Shown one piece after another: positions 42,645 to 54,170 of a DNA stretch of 64,000 nt (its first letter is position 1; each line of letters starts with the position of its first letter). The notes under the pieces are model-generated. The model was not told the origin of the DNA, did no database searches, and worked only from the letters and a program-made list of their open reading frames with translations. The translations under genes and the position numbers were made by a program. The DNA is from Incurvaria masculella (taxonomy: Eukaryota > Arthropoda > Insecta > Lepidoptera > Incurvariidae), in contig OX335659.1 of the NCBI GenBank assembly GCA_946894095.1, positions 7,571,501 through 7,635,500 on the forward strand. The letters run 5' to 3'.

Positions 42645-42812
42645 ACGATGGTCGAAGCGGAAATGAAAATTGTACGTCTTTTCCACCCAGATCAAACTAA
42701 CCGGGGACTAAAAGGAATGTCCTGGCATGGCACCTAGTTCTCATGTGGTGTGTGAGGCTAATATAGATACTGTCGGTTTTGTTTTAGCTGTCCATGTCCA
42801 GTTACATAAAAA
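42645..42812 (+). mobile_element. SINE fragment, plus orientation
   Basis: GATGGTCGAAGCGGAAATG, TCTTTTCCACCCAGATCAA, AATGTCCTGGCATGGCACCT and CTGTCCATGTCCAGTTACAT follow the SINE body and tail order. Confidence 0.6.
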
Positions 42813-44520
42813 AGAAATAACATAAAGTTACCTATGTCCATTTAATTTTTGTTTGACGATAGTCGTCCTGATCTTGATATTATGATCCCTATGTAAGGAC
42901 CTATCTACTTATCAAGTTATTTCAACGTAATGAACCTACGAACCTACAAACCTTCCAAAATATTGTCATGACATTGATATTCTTACCGACCTGCTTCTGA
43001 ATTAAAACGTTTATATCATGCAAATCTCTCGTTTTCTGTCATACCGTTTAAATAAAATATGCTTACAAACAAACTTTGGTGACAGTAAGGTAGATACTTA
43101 CAATACATATCGGTAGTAATCGGTAATCTTTAAGAATTATAGTATTTACCAAAATAGTTTTCGTCTTCAATGCATCGCTCTTTGACAATACAATTAAACA
43201 AAACAAGAACGCTGAATCCGGTTCCGTGACCCATTCACGTACCGGATTTAACAACAAGAACTCTACCCACCTCTGCTAAATAAATCCAACAGCTTGAAGC
43301 CGGAAGTTGCCGAATCTCCAACTTTATTGAATATTCCGCCACAATAGGCACTACTCCACAGCACTGATCACCGGGCACGGCGCGGCACGGGTTGCGAAAG
43401 CCGGGTATCGACGCGAAACGCGGGAATGTAGAGTCGGTCGAGACTCGTCAGCGTTGTGAAGTCTTTGGCGCTCGATGCAAGACTGGCTTGCTGGCGGCTG
43501 GCCGGCTGGCCGGGTGGGTGGGTGGAGAGGAGAGCGCCGGCAGCGGGAAGCAGTGCGGTGACAGCGGGGCGGTAGGGTGACCACAGACGAAGGTGGTGTT
43601 CGAGGGTCATCCGAGAATTACCATTTTTATGGTTTTGGCAGCCGGCTTCCATCGGACTTACTCTTCTGGCATTAATTTCTGGCGTAAATTCAATTACCTA
43701 ACTGCGTTAATGAAACTGGTACTGAATAATTGTCCCGACTGTTTTTCAGAATTGGCACATTGTACTACTGTACTAGGTACCTACTAGGCAGCGATATAAA
43801 TGGGGACGTTTCACCGTCACTCTCGCTGTAAATTGCATTGTATCTGCCTTTGCCACGCCGAGGCCTCGGCCGAGGCTATGACGCCAATGGCTTATGTGGC
43901 ATAGGATCACATTTATTAGGTCTCGTACCCAAGTAAAACGTTCCGATAAAGGCCCATTCTTAGGTATAAACATCTATAAATAAAGATCCAAACAGTTTAG
44001 TCTGGACAAGTTGAAATGTTGACATTTTCCGATGACTTTCAGTTTGCTGTCTATTGTGAGACGGCAGCACTTTGTTCTACGATAGCTACTAAGTTACTTC
44101 CGAGTTACGCTGCTCATACCTACATAGGTACTTTTAAAGGCTTTGTCCGCATTCAAATTGTACTCTACTCCAGCATGAAAGTCGTACGTTCGAGTCGTCC
44201 GTGATGTCTGGTCACCTTGCCCGGAGGCGCAGCAGAGGCGGGCGGGGCGGCGAAGGCCCGGAACACCACGCTGCCGCTTCAAATCAAGGTCACCGCATGC
44301 AAAACGCACAGCAGGACAACTGATCCCATTCTCTGGGTCAACCTGCACGCAAGATATGAGTGGAAATGAAAGTGTTGGCTCAGAGTTGGGGCCTCGTTAG
44401 TGATCCGGCCCGCCTCCGTCGTCGTCGCCTTCTCACTCCCCCCTCTCCCTCTACCTCCGCTGCGCCGGCGCATCCGTATTCTGCAACTGTGTCAAATGAG
44501 TCTTCAGTGGGATTTCACCA
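42813..44520. other. No gene recognised
   Basis: Several frames of 60-95 codons open in a GC-rich patch at about 43380-43600 (repeated GGCTGGCCGG-like strings) and at about 44200-44470. They overlap in opposite strands and have no domain I recognise. GGCCTCGGCCGAGGC near 43861 is a short palindrome. Confidence 0.5.
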
Positions 44521-44539
44521 TGTGGCTTAGCTGTGCTAT

Positions 44540-44790
44540 ACATACTAACTAATATTATAAATGCGAAAGTAACTCTGTCCGTCTGTTACGTCTTCACGCA
44601 CAAAACGCTGAACCAATTTTGATGAAATTTGGTATAGAAAGAGTTAAGAAAGCACCTGTGAAAATTCATCTCTAAGAGGATGAAAAGGGAATGATGGATG
44701 AAATGTTATGTTCAGCCCGACATCAATCCGAAAAGACGTGATGTCTGACGTGACGTTAACCCGAGCGGAACCGGGTACCTCAGCTATACA
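44540..44790 (+). mobile_element. Helitron-like non-autonomous copy, diverged
   Basis: ACTAATATTATAAATGCGAA near 44547 followed by GTAACTCTGTCCGTCTGTTA is a familiar 5' region of lepidopteran Helitron-type repeats (background knowledge). The 3' region CCGAGCGGAACCGGGTACCTCAGCTAT has the short GC hairpin but ends CTAT instead of CTAGT. No Rep/helicase is encoded. Confidence 0.55.
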
Positions 44791-44844
44791 TAATGGAAAG
44801 AACCAACTCTACATAGGAAGGAAAGTACCCTAAGTAAACAATAT

Positions 44845-45403
44845 ATTCCGGGAGGTCACGACATTTTTGGTCACGATAAGGTAAATGGCTGAATCTGGGT
44901 TCACATGTTAGAGACCAACCCTCTGATGCTAAATATGTCGGTCTGCCTGTGCCAAGTGGTTGCGTTTTCTAGATTGGCTATATAAAATAGATGCTGGTAT
45001 GTACCTGCTGATGAATATACTGATTATCTGGAAACATTGATACCTATTAATTTTACAACAATAACCAGACGGTTACTTAATTAAATACTTAAATATACCT
45101 AAAGTTATATCTGTAACCTAAATCGCCTATAACTACTAAATTCAACCAAATATTTGTTCAGTTTTTGTATTGCTAGACAAGTATGTATTGATACTTTCAT
45201 GCTTCCTCATTTGCATCCATTTACCTTATCATATGTATTTTTTGTCACCATAACTACTTTTTCAGGCGCCTTATCTAAGTAACGCAACCACTTGGAACAG
45301 GCAGACTGACACATTTAGCTTCAGAGGGTTGTACTTTATCCCGTGAACCCAGTTTCAGCCATTTACGTTATCGTTACCATTTTTGTCGCGACCTCCTAGT
45401 CTA
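44845..45403 (-). mobile_element. 559-bp inverted-repeat element, copy A
   Basis: The ends are long imperfect inverted repeats: GGAGGTCACGACATTTTTGG at 44851 and, reversed, GGAGGTCGCGACAAAAATGG at the right end. Repeats extend at least 100 bp inward (GGCTGAA, GGTTCAC, CCCTCTGA, TCTGCCTG, AAGTGGTTGCGTT). Copy B at 47157-47715 is the reverse complement and exactly the same length. No open frame of note. Target duplication is ambiguous (2-4 bp). Confidence 0.85.
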
Positions 45404-45548
45404 ATAATTTTAAAGAGAGCACAATCAACTTATATGGTTACAAAATTGGAGCAAGACCATGAAATCCATCCATCCCGACAATCAATTTTAACTTGGCAGT
45501 GGCACGGCAACAAGCAAGAAAAAGATAAACTGTGCTTAGCTAAAACCA

Positions 45549-45720
45549 CAACACATGCCTCGGTAGCGCAGTGGCACGTGGCACGACGTTAAGCAATACT
45601 AGGTGCGGCCGGAGCATGTGACCATTCTACCGTTGAGGCGGGCCGTGGTTCGGATTGCACGTAAAAATATAGGTTCCCTTCCGGCGGTTGCATACAATGG
45701 CATTAAATGAAGGAATGACA
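45549..45720 (+). mobile_element. tRNA-derived SINE-like fragment, second type
   Basis: GCCTCGGTAGCGCAGTGG resembles an A-box region and GTGGTTCGGATTGCACG a B-box region, as in the copy at 54171-54330. The boxes are about 80 bp apart, more than in a functional tRNA. Confidence 0.5.
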
Positions 45721-46059
45721 GCCAGAAATGGAGCAATGTAATTGCCCTAATACTAATTCCTTGCTCAAGTCGATTAGCACTTTCAGATTTTTCTTATTCA
45801 TGTTTATGAAACTAGTCATGAATAGCCGAGGGTTCATTCACTCAGGGATTTTTTGCAGTAGTTCCATTTTGAAAGACCATCCTCTCTGCATGATCTCATC
45901 TTTTTGCTCATTCGAATAATGTGTGGAGTATTTCACTGAAACTGGGGGACTGGCAAATACGTTTCATTTTCGAAGGCCTTCCTCTGTTTGACTTTTTGTT
46001 CTCAAAAAAGTGAATTTTAATTTTTTTTTGAATTTTCTAGCAATCTTCTAGGAATAGTA

Positions 46060-46490
46060 ATATAATAATATTTAGTCATTCGTACGATATCCCTGATTCT
46101 TTGGTAATCCTAGGAATCTTTGGCAATCTCATAGGAATATTTAGTGAATATGGAGAACAACAGGAATCTAGTCCTTGAGAATCTGGAAATCGCAAAATAA
46201 TTCAGGTAATTTAGACTACTGGTAATCTTGGTGTACACTTTTTGCTCGAGTGATTGACCCCTCGTGAATGCCCAATACCACACCGTCATGATCCTAGCCC
46301 ATCACATCAAATGGGAACTAGTTGAAATTTAAGGACCTGCTTTTTGCACGACTACATTGAACTGAGTAGTAAACATGAACAATTTTCTTTGTCGCTTCGA
46401 CTATCGCTCATTCAATGCCATAGTACCAAACCCGGGCGGGATTAACCTGTAGTAGGCTAGCAAGTAAGGAAGGAGTTATGATGCGGCCTC
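46060..46490 (-). mobile_element. Repeat end plus minus-strand SINE fragment
   Basis: Bases 46060-46270 share lines with the element at 6093-6715 and finish GAGTGATTGACCCCTCGTG. From about 46275 a minus-oriented SINE copy follows: CACACCGTCATGATCCTAGC, CATGAACAATTTTC, GCTTCGACTATCGCTCATTC, CCCGGGCGGGATTAACC, the reverse of the SINE body. Confidence 0.55.
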
Positions 46491-46544
46491 TACAACAAAC
46501 ACAAAATAAAAATAAAAATGTTGTTTTGCTACAGGATTTATCTA

Positions 46545-46897
46545 TTCTATACAGGTGATTAACGGAGATACGCACTTTTTCCTATACCTACCTACACACA
46601 AAACGATGTTTTTTTAAGTCGTAAAAAAATTGTATCTACTTTTTTTGCTCAAAATAGGTATGCCAAGAAATATGTGGCTAACGTTTGGACTCGAGAACGC
46701 AAAACTCTAGAACGGTTGGACCATTTGGGTCATATTTTTTTTATTCTTCGAAGTCCGTGGATGGTTCTTAGCTATAGTTGAATCCGATAGGTGACGCTGT
46801 TGTCGAGATCCAGAACTGACGGTTTGATCACGACCGCGAGCGTGTAATATCCGAAACAAACGAAATCGATCCGAGCGGAGCCGGGACCTCAGCTAGT
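46545..46897 (+). mobile_element. MITE copy followed by a Helitron 3' end
   Basis: Bases 46545-46700 match the MITE at 9317-9535 (ATTAACGGAGATACGC ... GCCAAGAAATATGTGGCTAACGTTTGG). Bases about 46700-46897 end CCGAGCGGAGCCGGGACCTCAGCTAGT, with a short hairpin just before CTAGT as in Helitron 3' ends. The 5' end of that Helitron is not identifiable. Confidence 0.6.
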
Positions 46898-46920
46898 GTT
46901 AAATACAATGATAATAACTA

Positions 46921-47022
46921 GTGACCTGTGCTACGCCAGGATTGTGGTATGACAGCCGCTGTCATGCCACAATTCTTCGAAAATCTTTTCTTTCTATAGG
47001 CTAGGTCACATTCACAGGTCAC
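46921..47022. repeat. Nested hairpin, 102 bp
   Basis: The outer ends are GTGACCTGTG (46921) and CACAGGTCAC (ending 47022), an exact 10-bp inverted repeat. Inside, ATTGTGGTATGACAGC pairs with GCTGTCATGCCACAAT (about 46941-46972) with one mismatch. This could be a tiny MITE or an RNA hairpin. Confidence 0.6.
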
Positions 47023-47051
47023 TGGAAAAGTGAACACATTTTCATCGTAAT

Positions 47052-47910
47052 TTGGGTTCCGTACCCAAAGGGTGAAAACGGAACCCTATTACTAAGCCTC
47101 CGTTGTCGGTCCGTCCGTCCGTCTGTCACAGGGCTGTATCTCATGAACCGTGATAGTAGACTAGGAGGTCGCGACAAAAATGGTAATGATAACGTAAAAG
47201 GCTGAAACTGGGTTCACGGGATAAAGTACAACCCTCTGAAGCTAAATGTGTCTGTCTGCCTGTTCCAAGTGGTTGCGTTACTTAGATAAGGCGCCTGAAA
47301 AAGTAGTTATGGTGACAAAAAATACATATGATAAGGTAATGGTAAGGCAAATGACGAAGTATGAAAGTATCAATACATACTTGCCTAGCAATACAAAAAC
47401 TGAACAAATCTTTGGTTGAATTTAGTAGTTATAGGCGATTTAGGTTACAGATATAACTTTAGGTATATTTAAGTATTTAATTAAGTAACCGTCTGGTTAT
47501 TGTTGTATAATTAATAGGTATCAATGTTTCCAGAAAACAGTATATTCATCAGAAGGTACACACCAGCATCTATTTTATATAGCCAATCTAGAAAACGCAA
47601 CCACTTGGCGCAGGCAGACCGACATATTTAGCATCAGAGGGATGGTCTCTAACATGTGAAGCCAGATTCAGCCATTTACCTTATCGTGACCAAAAATGTC
47701 GTGACCTCCCGGAATATAGGTAGGCAGCTGAAATTTTCACAGAGTGTGTATGTATTTTGCCGCTATAACAACAAATAGGTAAAATAAAATAATAATATAT
47801 ATTAAAGGGGGGTCTCATACAAAAAACGTATTTTTTTTGTCTTTAATCTTGTACGATGGTACGGAACCCTACGTGTGCGAATCCGACTCGCACTTGGCCG
47901 GTTTTTTTTA
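47052..47910 (+). repeat. GGGTTCCGT repeat copy 2, split by the 559-bp element
   Basis: The left part 47052-47156 (GGGTTCCGTACCCAAAGGGT, (CCGT)n, ATCTCATGAACCGTGA) and right part 47716-47910 (GGTAGGCAGCTGAAATTTTC ... GCACTTGGCCGG) join into a normal copy when 47157-47715 is removed. ATAG is found at both junctions, a probable 4-bp duplication. So this repeat predates the 559-bp element here. Confidence 0.8.
47157..47715 (+). mobile_element. 559-bp inverted-repeat element, copy B
   Basis: Same family and length as 44845-45403, opposite orientation, starting TAGACTAGGAGGTCGCGAC and ending GTGACCTCCCGGAAT. Most of the sequence aligns base for base with scattered substitutions. It lies inside a GGGTTCCGT repeat. 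Confidence 0.85.
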
Positions 47911-48960
47911 TTGAACGTAGGGGAGAACATTATATTGGACATATATGGTTTCACTATACACCAGAATTAGGTTAAGTTCAATATTCATAATTCAGAATCA
48001 TTATTGTTTTTTTTTTTATCTTTTGTTTTTTTATATTTATTTTTTACGTTTCTCCTTATGTTTTTCTTGCGAGTTAATCAACTACTTAAGTTTTAAACTT
48101 ATTTTGTGACTGGCAAAATATGTTTGCCAGTTCTTATATGCAAGGAAATAGAGTATGCGACATTTATATTTTTGACATAGACCTAGTATAACGATTCTTG
48201 ACATGTTTAAGTGTAGGTTACCTATGAATGCAATAAAACAATTAATGTCAGGGATGTGGAATTCTTCGCCCAACCACTTTTTATTCAATACGATGGTATA
48301 TACCCACGGGGAGAAAAGATAGTTTCAGAAAATTTGAGACAGCGAGTCTCCTCATCAGCCATCACCCAGCCTTGGATTTGTCAATATATAGGCCGCGACC
48401 TCGAGGCGGCAGCAGCGGTTGGGCGTAAGGGCGGATTTTCCGATAGGTAGTCTCGCCCTAGGGCGGCAAAAATAGGGCGGGTGGCAAAACTTGGCGGGTT
48501 TTTATTTAGCAGTCGCACTCTGTTAATTTTCGAGTATTCCGATTTTTTTTCCGAAGACTATCTTACCGAGCTTTTTTTTGCTGATTTGAAAATATTTAAC
48601 AGCCAACTTAAAATTGCACTATGCACTATGCACATTTACAAAGTGCACTACTTGTTTTGCTCTTTGGACAAAAAAATCCAAGCATTCTACCAAAATAATG
48701 GCAAGATGAGTTTCATCTTCGTACTCTTACGAAGACCATCGACTACATGAGCTTTTTAATTCTTTGCTCATTCGAAATTTTAGTTGAAAACTTGCATTCC
48801 ATAAGCCTAGGGCAGACAAGGTATTAAGTCTGGCGCCGATCCCAGGTACGGGTGATCAAACATTATTCCTTCATCAACATCTTTGCTGTGTTGTCAACTT
48901 TTGCTAATTCATTTTGTTTTACATTAATTTTTTTTGCCCGCCTCACTGCACCTCTCCTAC
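47911..48960. other. No gene recognised
   Basis: The stretch is very AT-rich with poly-T runs. Frames of 64-89 codons are hydrophobic and Phe/Leu-rich as expected from base composition. A GC-rich patch with GGGCGG strings is at about 48410-48500. Confidence 0.45.
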
Positions 48961-49040
48961 ATCTCTAAGGTTAAATGGTAGAGAATGCCTTATGGCATTA
49001 ATTTCCGCCTTTTTGTACCGTATGGCTGCAAATAAAGTAT
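48961..49040 (+). repeat. Retroposon 3' end with poly(A) signal
   Basis: GTTAAATGGTAGAGAATGCCT, TATGGCATTAATTTCCGCC and GCAAATAAAGTATT in this order resemble the 3' UTR end of a LINE common in Lepidoptera (background knowledge); AATAAA near 49030 would be its processing signal. No coding part is attached. Confidence 0.4.
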
Positions 49041-49261
49041 TTTTTCATTTCATTTCAACTTTTGTCTCTGTTACTTCTCCAGGGATGCGCGATGGCATAT
49101 ATGTATATGAAATGAAATGTTTATGAAATATTTATTTGATGCAACATATATGTATACATACATTATGCGATCTCTCTCCCCTTGTAACATTAAGAAAAGT
49201 TTATAGTAAACTTAATTAATTCGTTTAAGTATACATCTAATACATATCTGTTTTTAGGACT

Positions 49262-49345
49262 ATGGTGTATTGTGTTTTATATGGTGTTGTGCTGTGATGT
49301 GTTGTGGTGTGGTGTGGTGTGATGTGGTGTGGTGTGATGTGACGT
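49262..49345 (+). repeat. (GTGGT)n/(GTGAT)n microsatellite
   Basis: A run of G/T-rich pentamers (GTGGT, GTGAT, GTTGT) of about 84 bp. It is strand-asymmetric, with no C on this strand except isolated bases. Confidence 0.8.
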
Positions 49346-49939
49346 ATCATGAAGTGGTGTGTGTCTCGTTTTTAGGTATTTTGACACAGACCAAAACCGA
49401 GAGTTTGAGTTCAGTATCTTCATAATCCATTTCCATAAGCCAAATAAATACTTGTATTTTGCAGTTATAACGAGTCTATGAAAGTTGTATTCACAAGCAA
49501 TGTCTATTTCGTAATTTTCCTGGGTTTCCCCTTAACACATGCGAACGGATGAGTGTACTAATAGGATTCAGCGAGCGACCCCGGCACTGGTGGCCAGCAC
49601 AATGCGAACAGGATCTATGAAATACGTGTTGCGATTAGTCGTATAGTCGTACTGACATTCGGGCTTTCCCTGATCTAGGATCTCAGTGCGTGCGTAATTC
49701 TTGGACCCATGCCGAAGTGGCATGCGGTCGATACCGCGTCTCCGCTATATGGTCAAAATTACCATATAATTGTGTGGGAATTCGGCGTCTCATCTTATGC
49801 CACACAGTCAAAACATCGCCACCGCGCGCCAAAAATAGCGTTCGTGAAGTCTGTTCTCACCTAAACAAACCGAAACAAACCCTATTGCTCGCCCTATTGT
49901 ACCTATCGTATTGCTGCGACTATGTTTGCGTGTAGCAAG
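49346..49939. other. No gene recognised
   Basis: I see short overlapping frames only and no motif. The sequence is mixed in composition. Confidence 0.45.
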
Positions 49940-50250
49940 TTTTTGGAAATTGGAGGCAGCGGGTCTCCCTCCGGGAGTCCCTCCGTCCCTCCGTCCGTCC
50001 ATCTGTCCGTCCGTCCGTCTGTCCGTCCGTCCGTCTGTCACAGGGCTGTATCTCATGAACCGTAATAGGTAGGCAGCTGAAATTTGCACAGAGTGTGTAT
50101 TTATTTTGCCGCTATAACAACAAATAGGTAAAATAAAAAAATAATTAAGGGGGAGCCCATACAAAAAACGTAATTTTTTGTTGTTAAATCATGATGATAA
50201 TACGGAACCCTGAATGTGCGAGTCCGACCCGCACTTGGCCAGTTTTTTCT
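49940..50250 (+). repeat. GGGTTCCGT repeat copy 3, expanded (CCGT)n
   Basis: The left end is altered (CGGGTCTCCCTCCGGGAG), but an expanded CCGT/CTGT tract at about 49980-50037 leads into CACAGGGCTGTATCTCATGA, GGTAGGCAGCTGAAATTTGC, TTTTGCCGCTATAACAAC and the GCACTTGGCCAG end. Order matches copies at 55.6 and 61.9 kb. Confidence 0.75.
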
Positions 50251-51740
50251 ATTGTGCCGATTGACTGCCAACATGGGGCGTTGTAGTTGGCGCACAACAA
50301 ATCACCATAGTTTGGCGCATTTTGATGAAAAACCCGGTCATGCGTGAGCTTATTCACGTGTCAAGGATTCCGTCACTGTTGGACGTTGGCATGAGTCAGC
50401 CGGTAATATATCACAACGAGACAAAGCGCGAAACGAATAAATTCGATGATTATTTTACAAAATCATACAATCATCAAAAAGCATGACTAAGTATCAAGTA
50501 ATTTGTTGGTACATAAAACGTAATGAATGTACTACTATAACGTTTTCCAGGGAGGTAAAATATTTGGGCGTTAAACACGACCAAAAGATGATGGAACCCA
50601 TACGGCAATGTATTATAGCAAATCTTTAATGCCGCTCTTTCGTTGTGTTCGCGCATGTGTACAGTCAAGATTAAATGTTCAATTTAATTTTTTTTAAGAA
50701 AATGGTACTCACGCACATGAACACGAGTGCTATTTGCAGAATTCACCGGAAAGCAAGGATACATCATTTAAGAAAAGAAAAAAATAATTAATTTAATAAT
50801 AGAGGAATACCCGCCATTGCCGAAAGGTTTGCATGCTTGTTAATTTTCAGCCTTATAATGTGCTTATAACGTACTTCTTTTTACAGCTATCTTTCTTTGA
50901 TAAATGTGTGCTTGCTGCAGGGTTGATTTTACAAACATAAATCATTTCACTTTAATTAACTTAAATGCGAATAATATAAGAAAATATATTGTTTTATAAA
51001 TGAGAAATCCTCTTTGCATGGGACTTTGGGGCTGATTTGTTTTGTTCATCAATTAAATCCTTTGATTAGTAATTAATACGAATTGTTTTGTAGTTCTCAC
51101 TTGGACGAGTTATTTTTTATATTAGAACTAAAAAAATATTACATACTAGGTTTACTTCACAAACTAACACTTCATAACTGTAGGTACCGAAAGTATTATA
51201 GAAAGCACAAAAACCACCACCTAACTAAATCTCTGAGCGTACAAGCGCTCGTTGCAGAGCGGGGATTGCGGGGTTAGTTACGGGGAAGGCGCGGGCGCAA
51301 ACAAGCGGTTGCTAAGGTAACGAGGTGGCGTGGGGGTGAGCGCGTCATTTCTCCTGCCCCGCGCCCCGCACGCTCACCGAGCTGACCTGAAATTCGACTA
51401 CTGCGCAGGTACATACAGCGGCATTTAAGTTTTGCGCGTACTATACCAAGAAGGCGAAAATCGCACTGGGAACCTGCTATTCTAAAAATTAAAATGATTA
51501 ATTCTGAAAATTTAATTATATTTACTATAAATCTAATTAAATTCTACAAATATGATAAATTTGCCTTTTTTTAAAAAGTATGACCGAGTATCACGTAATT
51601 CTTTGCAACTACATAATAACGTTGTCCAGGGAGGTAACAATTTGACCGTTATGCACGACTAAAAGCTATTTTGGAACGAACACGGCATATCCCCGCAGGA
51701 AATAAATGGTGTCTTAGACCTAAAGTAGCCGTATAGCTCT
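50251..51740. repeat. Region with two direct copies of a short repeat, no gene
   Basis: Bases about 50475-50600 and 51578-51700 are diverged direct copies (AAAGYATGACYRAGTATCA, TAACGTTKTCCAGGGAGGTAA, GTTAWRCACGACYAAAAG). Between them is AT-rich DNA and a GC-rich patch at about 51265-51375 with no recognised gene. Confidence 0.5.
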
Positions 51741-52890
51741 AAATGGGGATAGCCAGGTCAATGGTTTCATATGGCTCTATTGTGTGGCAAAATAAAACGT
51801 CGCAGATAACATGTAGAACTGAACTTAGTGGTCTACAAAGACAGCTTGTGCTATCACAACTGGTGCCGTTTCCTCAACTCCAACTGCAGCTATGGAGGCT
51901 ATTGACCTCGCCCCAACGTATGCTCATGCACAAAAGGAAGCCAGAGCCAGCATGCAGAGATTCCTATTTCATTTCATTTCATTTGACAAATGAGTAAAAA
52001 AATCAATATTGGAATTACGAATGACATCAGATGACAGAATCCAGTTTTGTTAAACATAAGGGGTCTAGCTTCAGGGATAGGGATCTAGTATGGTACACAG
52101 ACGGCTCCAAAGGCGGGACAAAGAGGGGCAGGAGTATATGAGGAGCGACCTAAGGTTAGGAAATCTATAAACTTGGGTTCCTTTGCCTTTTCAGTCAGAG
52201 ATGTACGTATTATTGAATGTGTACATATGTACCTCGAGGGCAATTACAATAGCCAACATATATGTATCCTCTCGGATAGTCGTGCATACCTCAAGGCACT
52301 TGAAGCTGCAGGGGTAAATCAAAACGAATTATGGAGTGTGGACAAACGCCCTTGAAAGGACAAATAATGTAAATCTAAGGTGGTTACCAGGATATGAAGG
52401 ATTCCAAGGCAAATAAATAGCCAACAAAGTCACAAAGCGTGAATCAAAGGGTGCATCAAAGCCCAGAATGGGACCCGAACAATATTGTGGGATGACAAAA
52501 TGGACCGGTGAATAAAAAGCGAAATAAAACTGTGGGCAAAGAACCAAAGCAAAGATATCAGGCACAAATTGCCAGGACTCACGCATGCGAAAGTCACACG
52601 GAATGAGGAAAAACGGTCGCGTGAACTAATAACCGAACTCGAAATCAACTAAGGGGCACTAAGACCTCTAACAGGTCACTGAAAACTAAATAAACAAATG
52701 TATACCAGCATGTTTTGCCGCGAGGAGAAAGAAACTCTCTTCATATTTTATGCGACTCTGGACCTTAGGATGCAAAAGAAGTATCCACCTGGGCGGGAAT
52801 ATGATGCACCCAGATGAGATTAGATCTATCACTCCCCAAAATGTTGAAATGGTTGAAATCACAGAACATTGAGAGGTTCATATTGTAAGT
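51741..52890 (+). pseudogene. Degenerate LINE ORF2, RT end and RNase H
   Basis: The frame at 51743 begins ARSMVSYGSIVWQNK, the end of a reverse-transcriptase region. Downstream, in shifting frames, VWYTDGSKGGTKRG (near 52090) and ICILSDSRAYLKALEAAGVN (near 52260) are RNase H motifs, followed by a WLPGYEGFQGK line (near 52380; usually WVPGHSGI-GNE). Stops and shifts are frequent and one RNase H region has lost its His motif. The group is I/R1/LOA-like. It is different from the LINE at 15246-35123. Confidence 0.75.
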
Positions 52891-53754
52891 CTTATGGAAA
52901 TACTTAAAGTATTTTTTTTAATTAATACACAATATTCAGCGCCAATGACTATTTTGCTTGCAACTTAATGCACGGAGCGAGCACAGCAGAGATATACTTT
53001 CAACGAGGCATTTCATACATTTAATCCTAAATTTATATTCAAGTGGTTTCATCTTTAAAGCAATGAAATGTCTAAAAGTTAATCTCCAACTCCAACAGTT
53101 GTCCCGCCAGTGTATTTTCCCGAGGGTGCGGAGGACGTGGTGGAGAGTAGCAAGATTATCGTTTGTATTCAAATTGTAATGTGAAAATCTATTTTTTGTC
53201 CACATGGGCGCAATTAGAAAATGTAAAGTATTGTGTTATTATATAAATTACAATTTACAATAAGTTACAATACAATCCCTTTGAGGAATATTTTAATTTA
53301 TAATTATGATTACCACTTCGTTTTAAATTTTTTTTCAAAAAAACTTACATTCTTCTTTCAAAAAATAGCTACAATGTTTACTACTACAAATAACTTGACT
53401 AAAAAATAAATCTATTGCACAGAAGCTACGGATAAAAACCTTCCTCTATAGTTTGTCCTGCGGCATGGTTCCAAATACTCTGACGGCAATCGTCTCTGGA
53501 TGGCGATGCTGATCGTTTGGGTAAAGAATGCCGACTTGCTGGTCGCCTGTCGTTTCGATGAGCATATGGCCTAAAACTTTTAAAGAGTTTTAATTTTAAA
53601 ATTTGTATGTCTCTAGAGCGAACGCCAAAAAATCGTAGCTCACGCAAATCCTGAAATATTTGCGGTTTTTAACAGTTTCTGTATGGGTTGTAGTTGCTCC
53701 CGTAGTGCAGAGCCAATGCACCGTAGATAAATAACTGTGCGACCGGGGTCACAG
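52891..53754. other. No gene recognised
   Basis: AT-rich sequence with frames of 60-90 codons on both strands; none has a motif I recognise. Confidence 0.45.
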
Positions 53755-53835
53755 CACTATAAGTTATATATATTTTATAAGTATATATACTATATACTAT
53801 ATACATATACTATATATACTATAAGTATATATAGC
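53755..53835. repeat. AT-rich TATAC/ATATATAC microsatellite
   Basis: The run consists of TATATATAC, TATATACTATATAC and AAGTATATATA strings that can fold on themselves. Confidence 0.7.
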
Positions 53836-54170
53836 TCAACTTAGGCGGATTTTGAGATCAATACCTCCCCTCCATCGAGTGCCGGGGTTGTCACTTAAAT
53901 ATTGGAGGAGCACTGCTGGATCAAAAAAGTGATTTCGAAGGACCATTCGCGACAGTTCAGCACGACGAAACTAGCTTAGAGCCCACAGAACAATTAGTGT
54001 TAGAGCCTATACAAGCGAAATGTGCCTGTACAGGTGCACGAAATCGGAGCTTTGTATGGTGTTGAGCTACTCGATGTAATCCTATATCTATTCTGTGGCC
54101 AAGGTATCTATACAAGTAGCGTCCTATATGAGGGCTTTGCCGAATCTCCAAGGGATCAGTGATATCTGTC

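Noticed and set aside
49980..50037. CRISPR-like short repeat run.
   Set aside because: It is a simple (CCGT)n tract inside a dispersed eukaryotic repeat, without spacers or cas genes.
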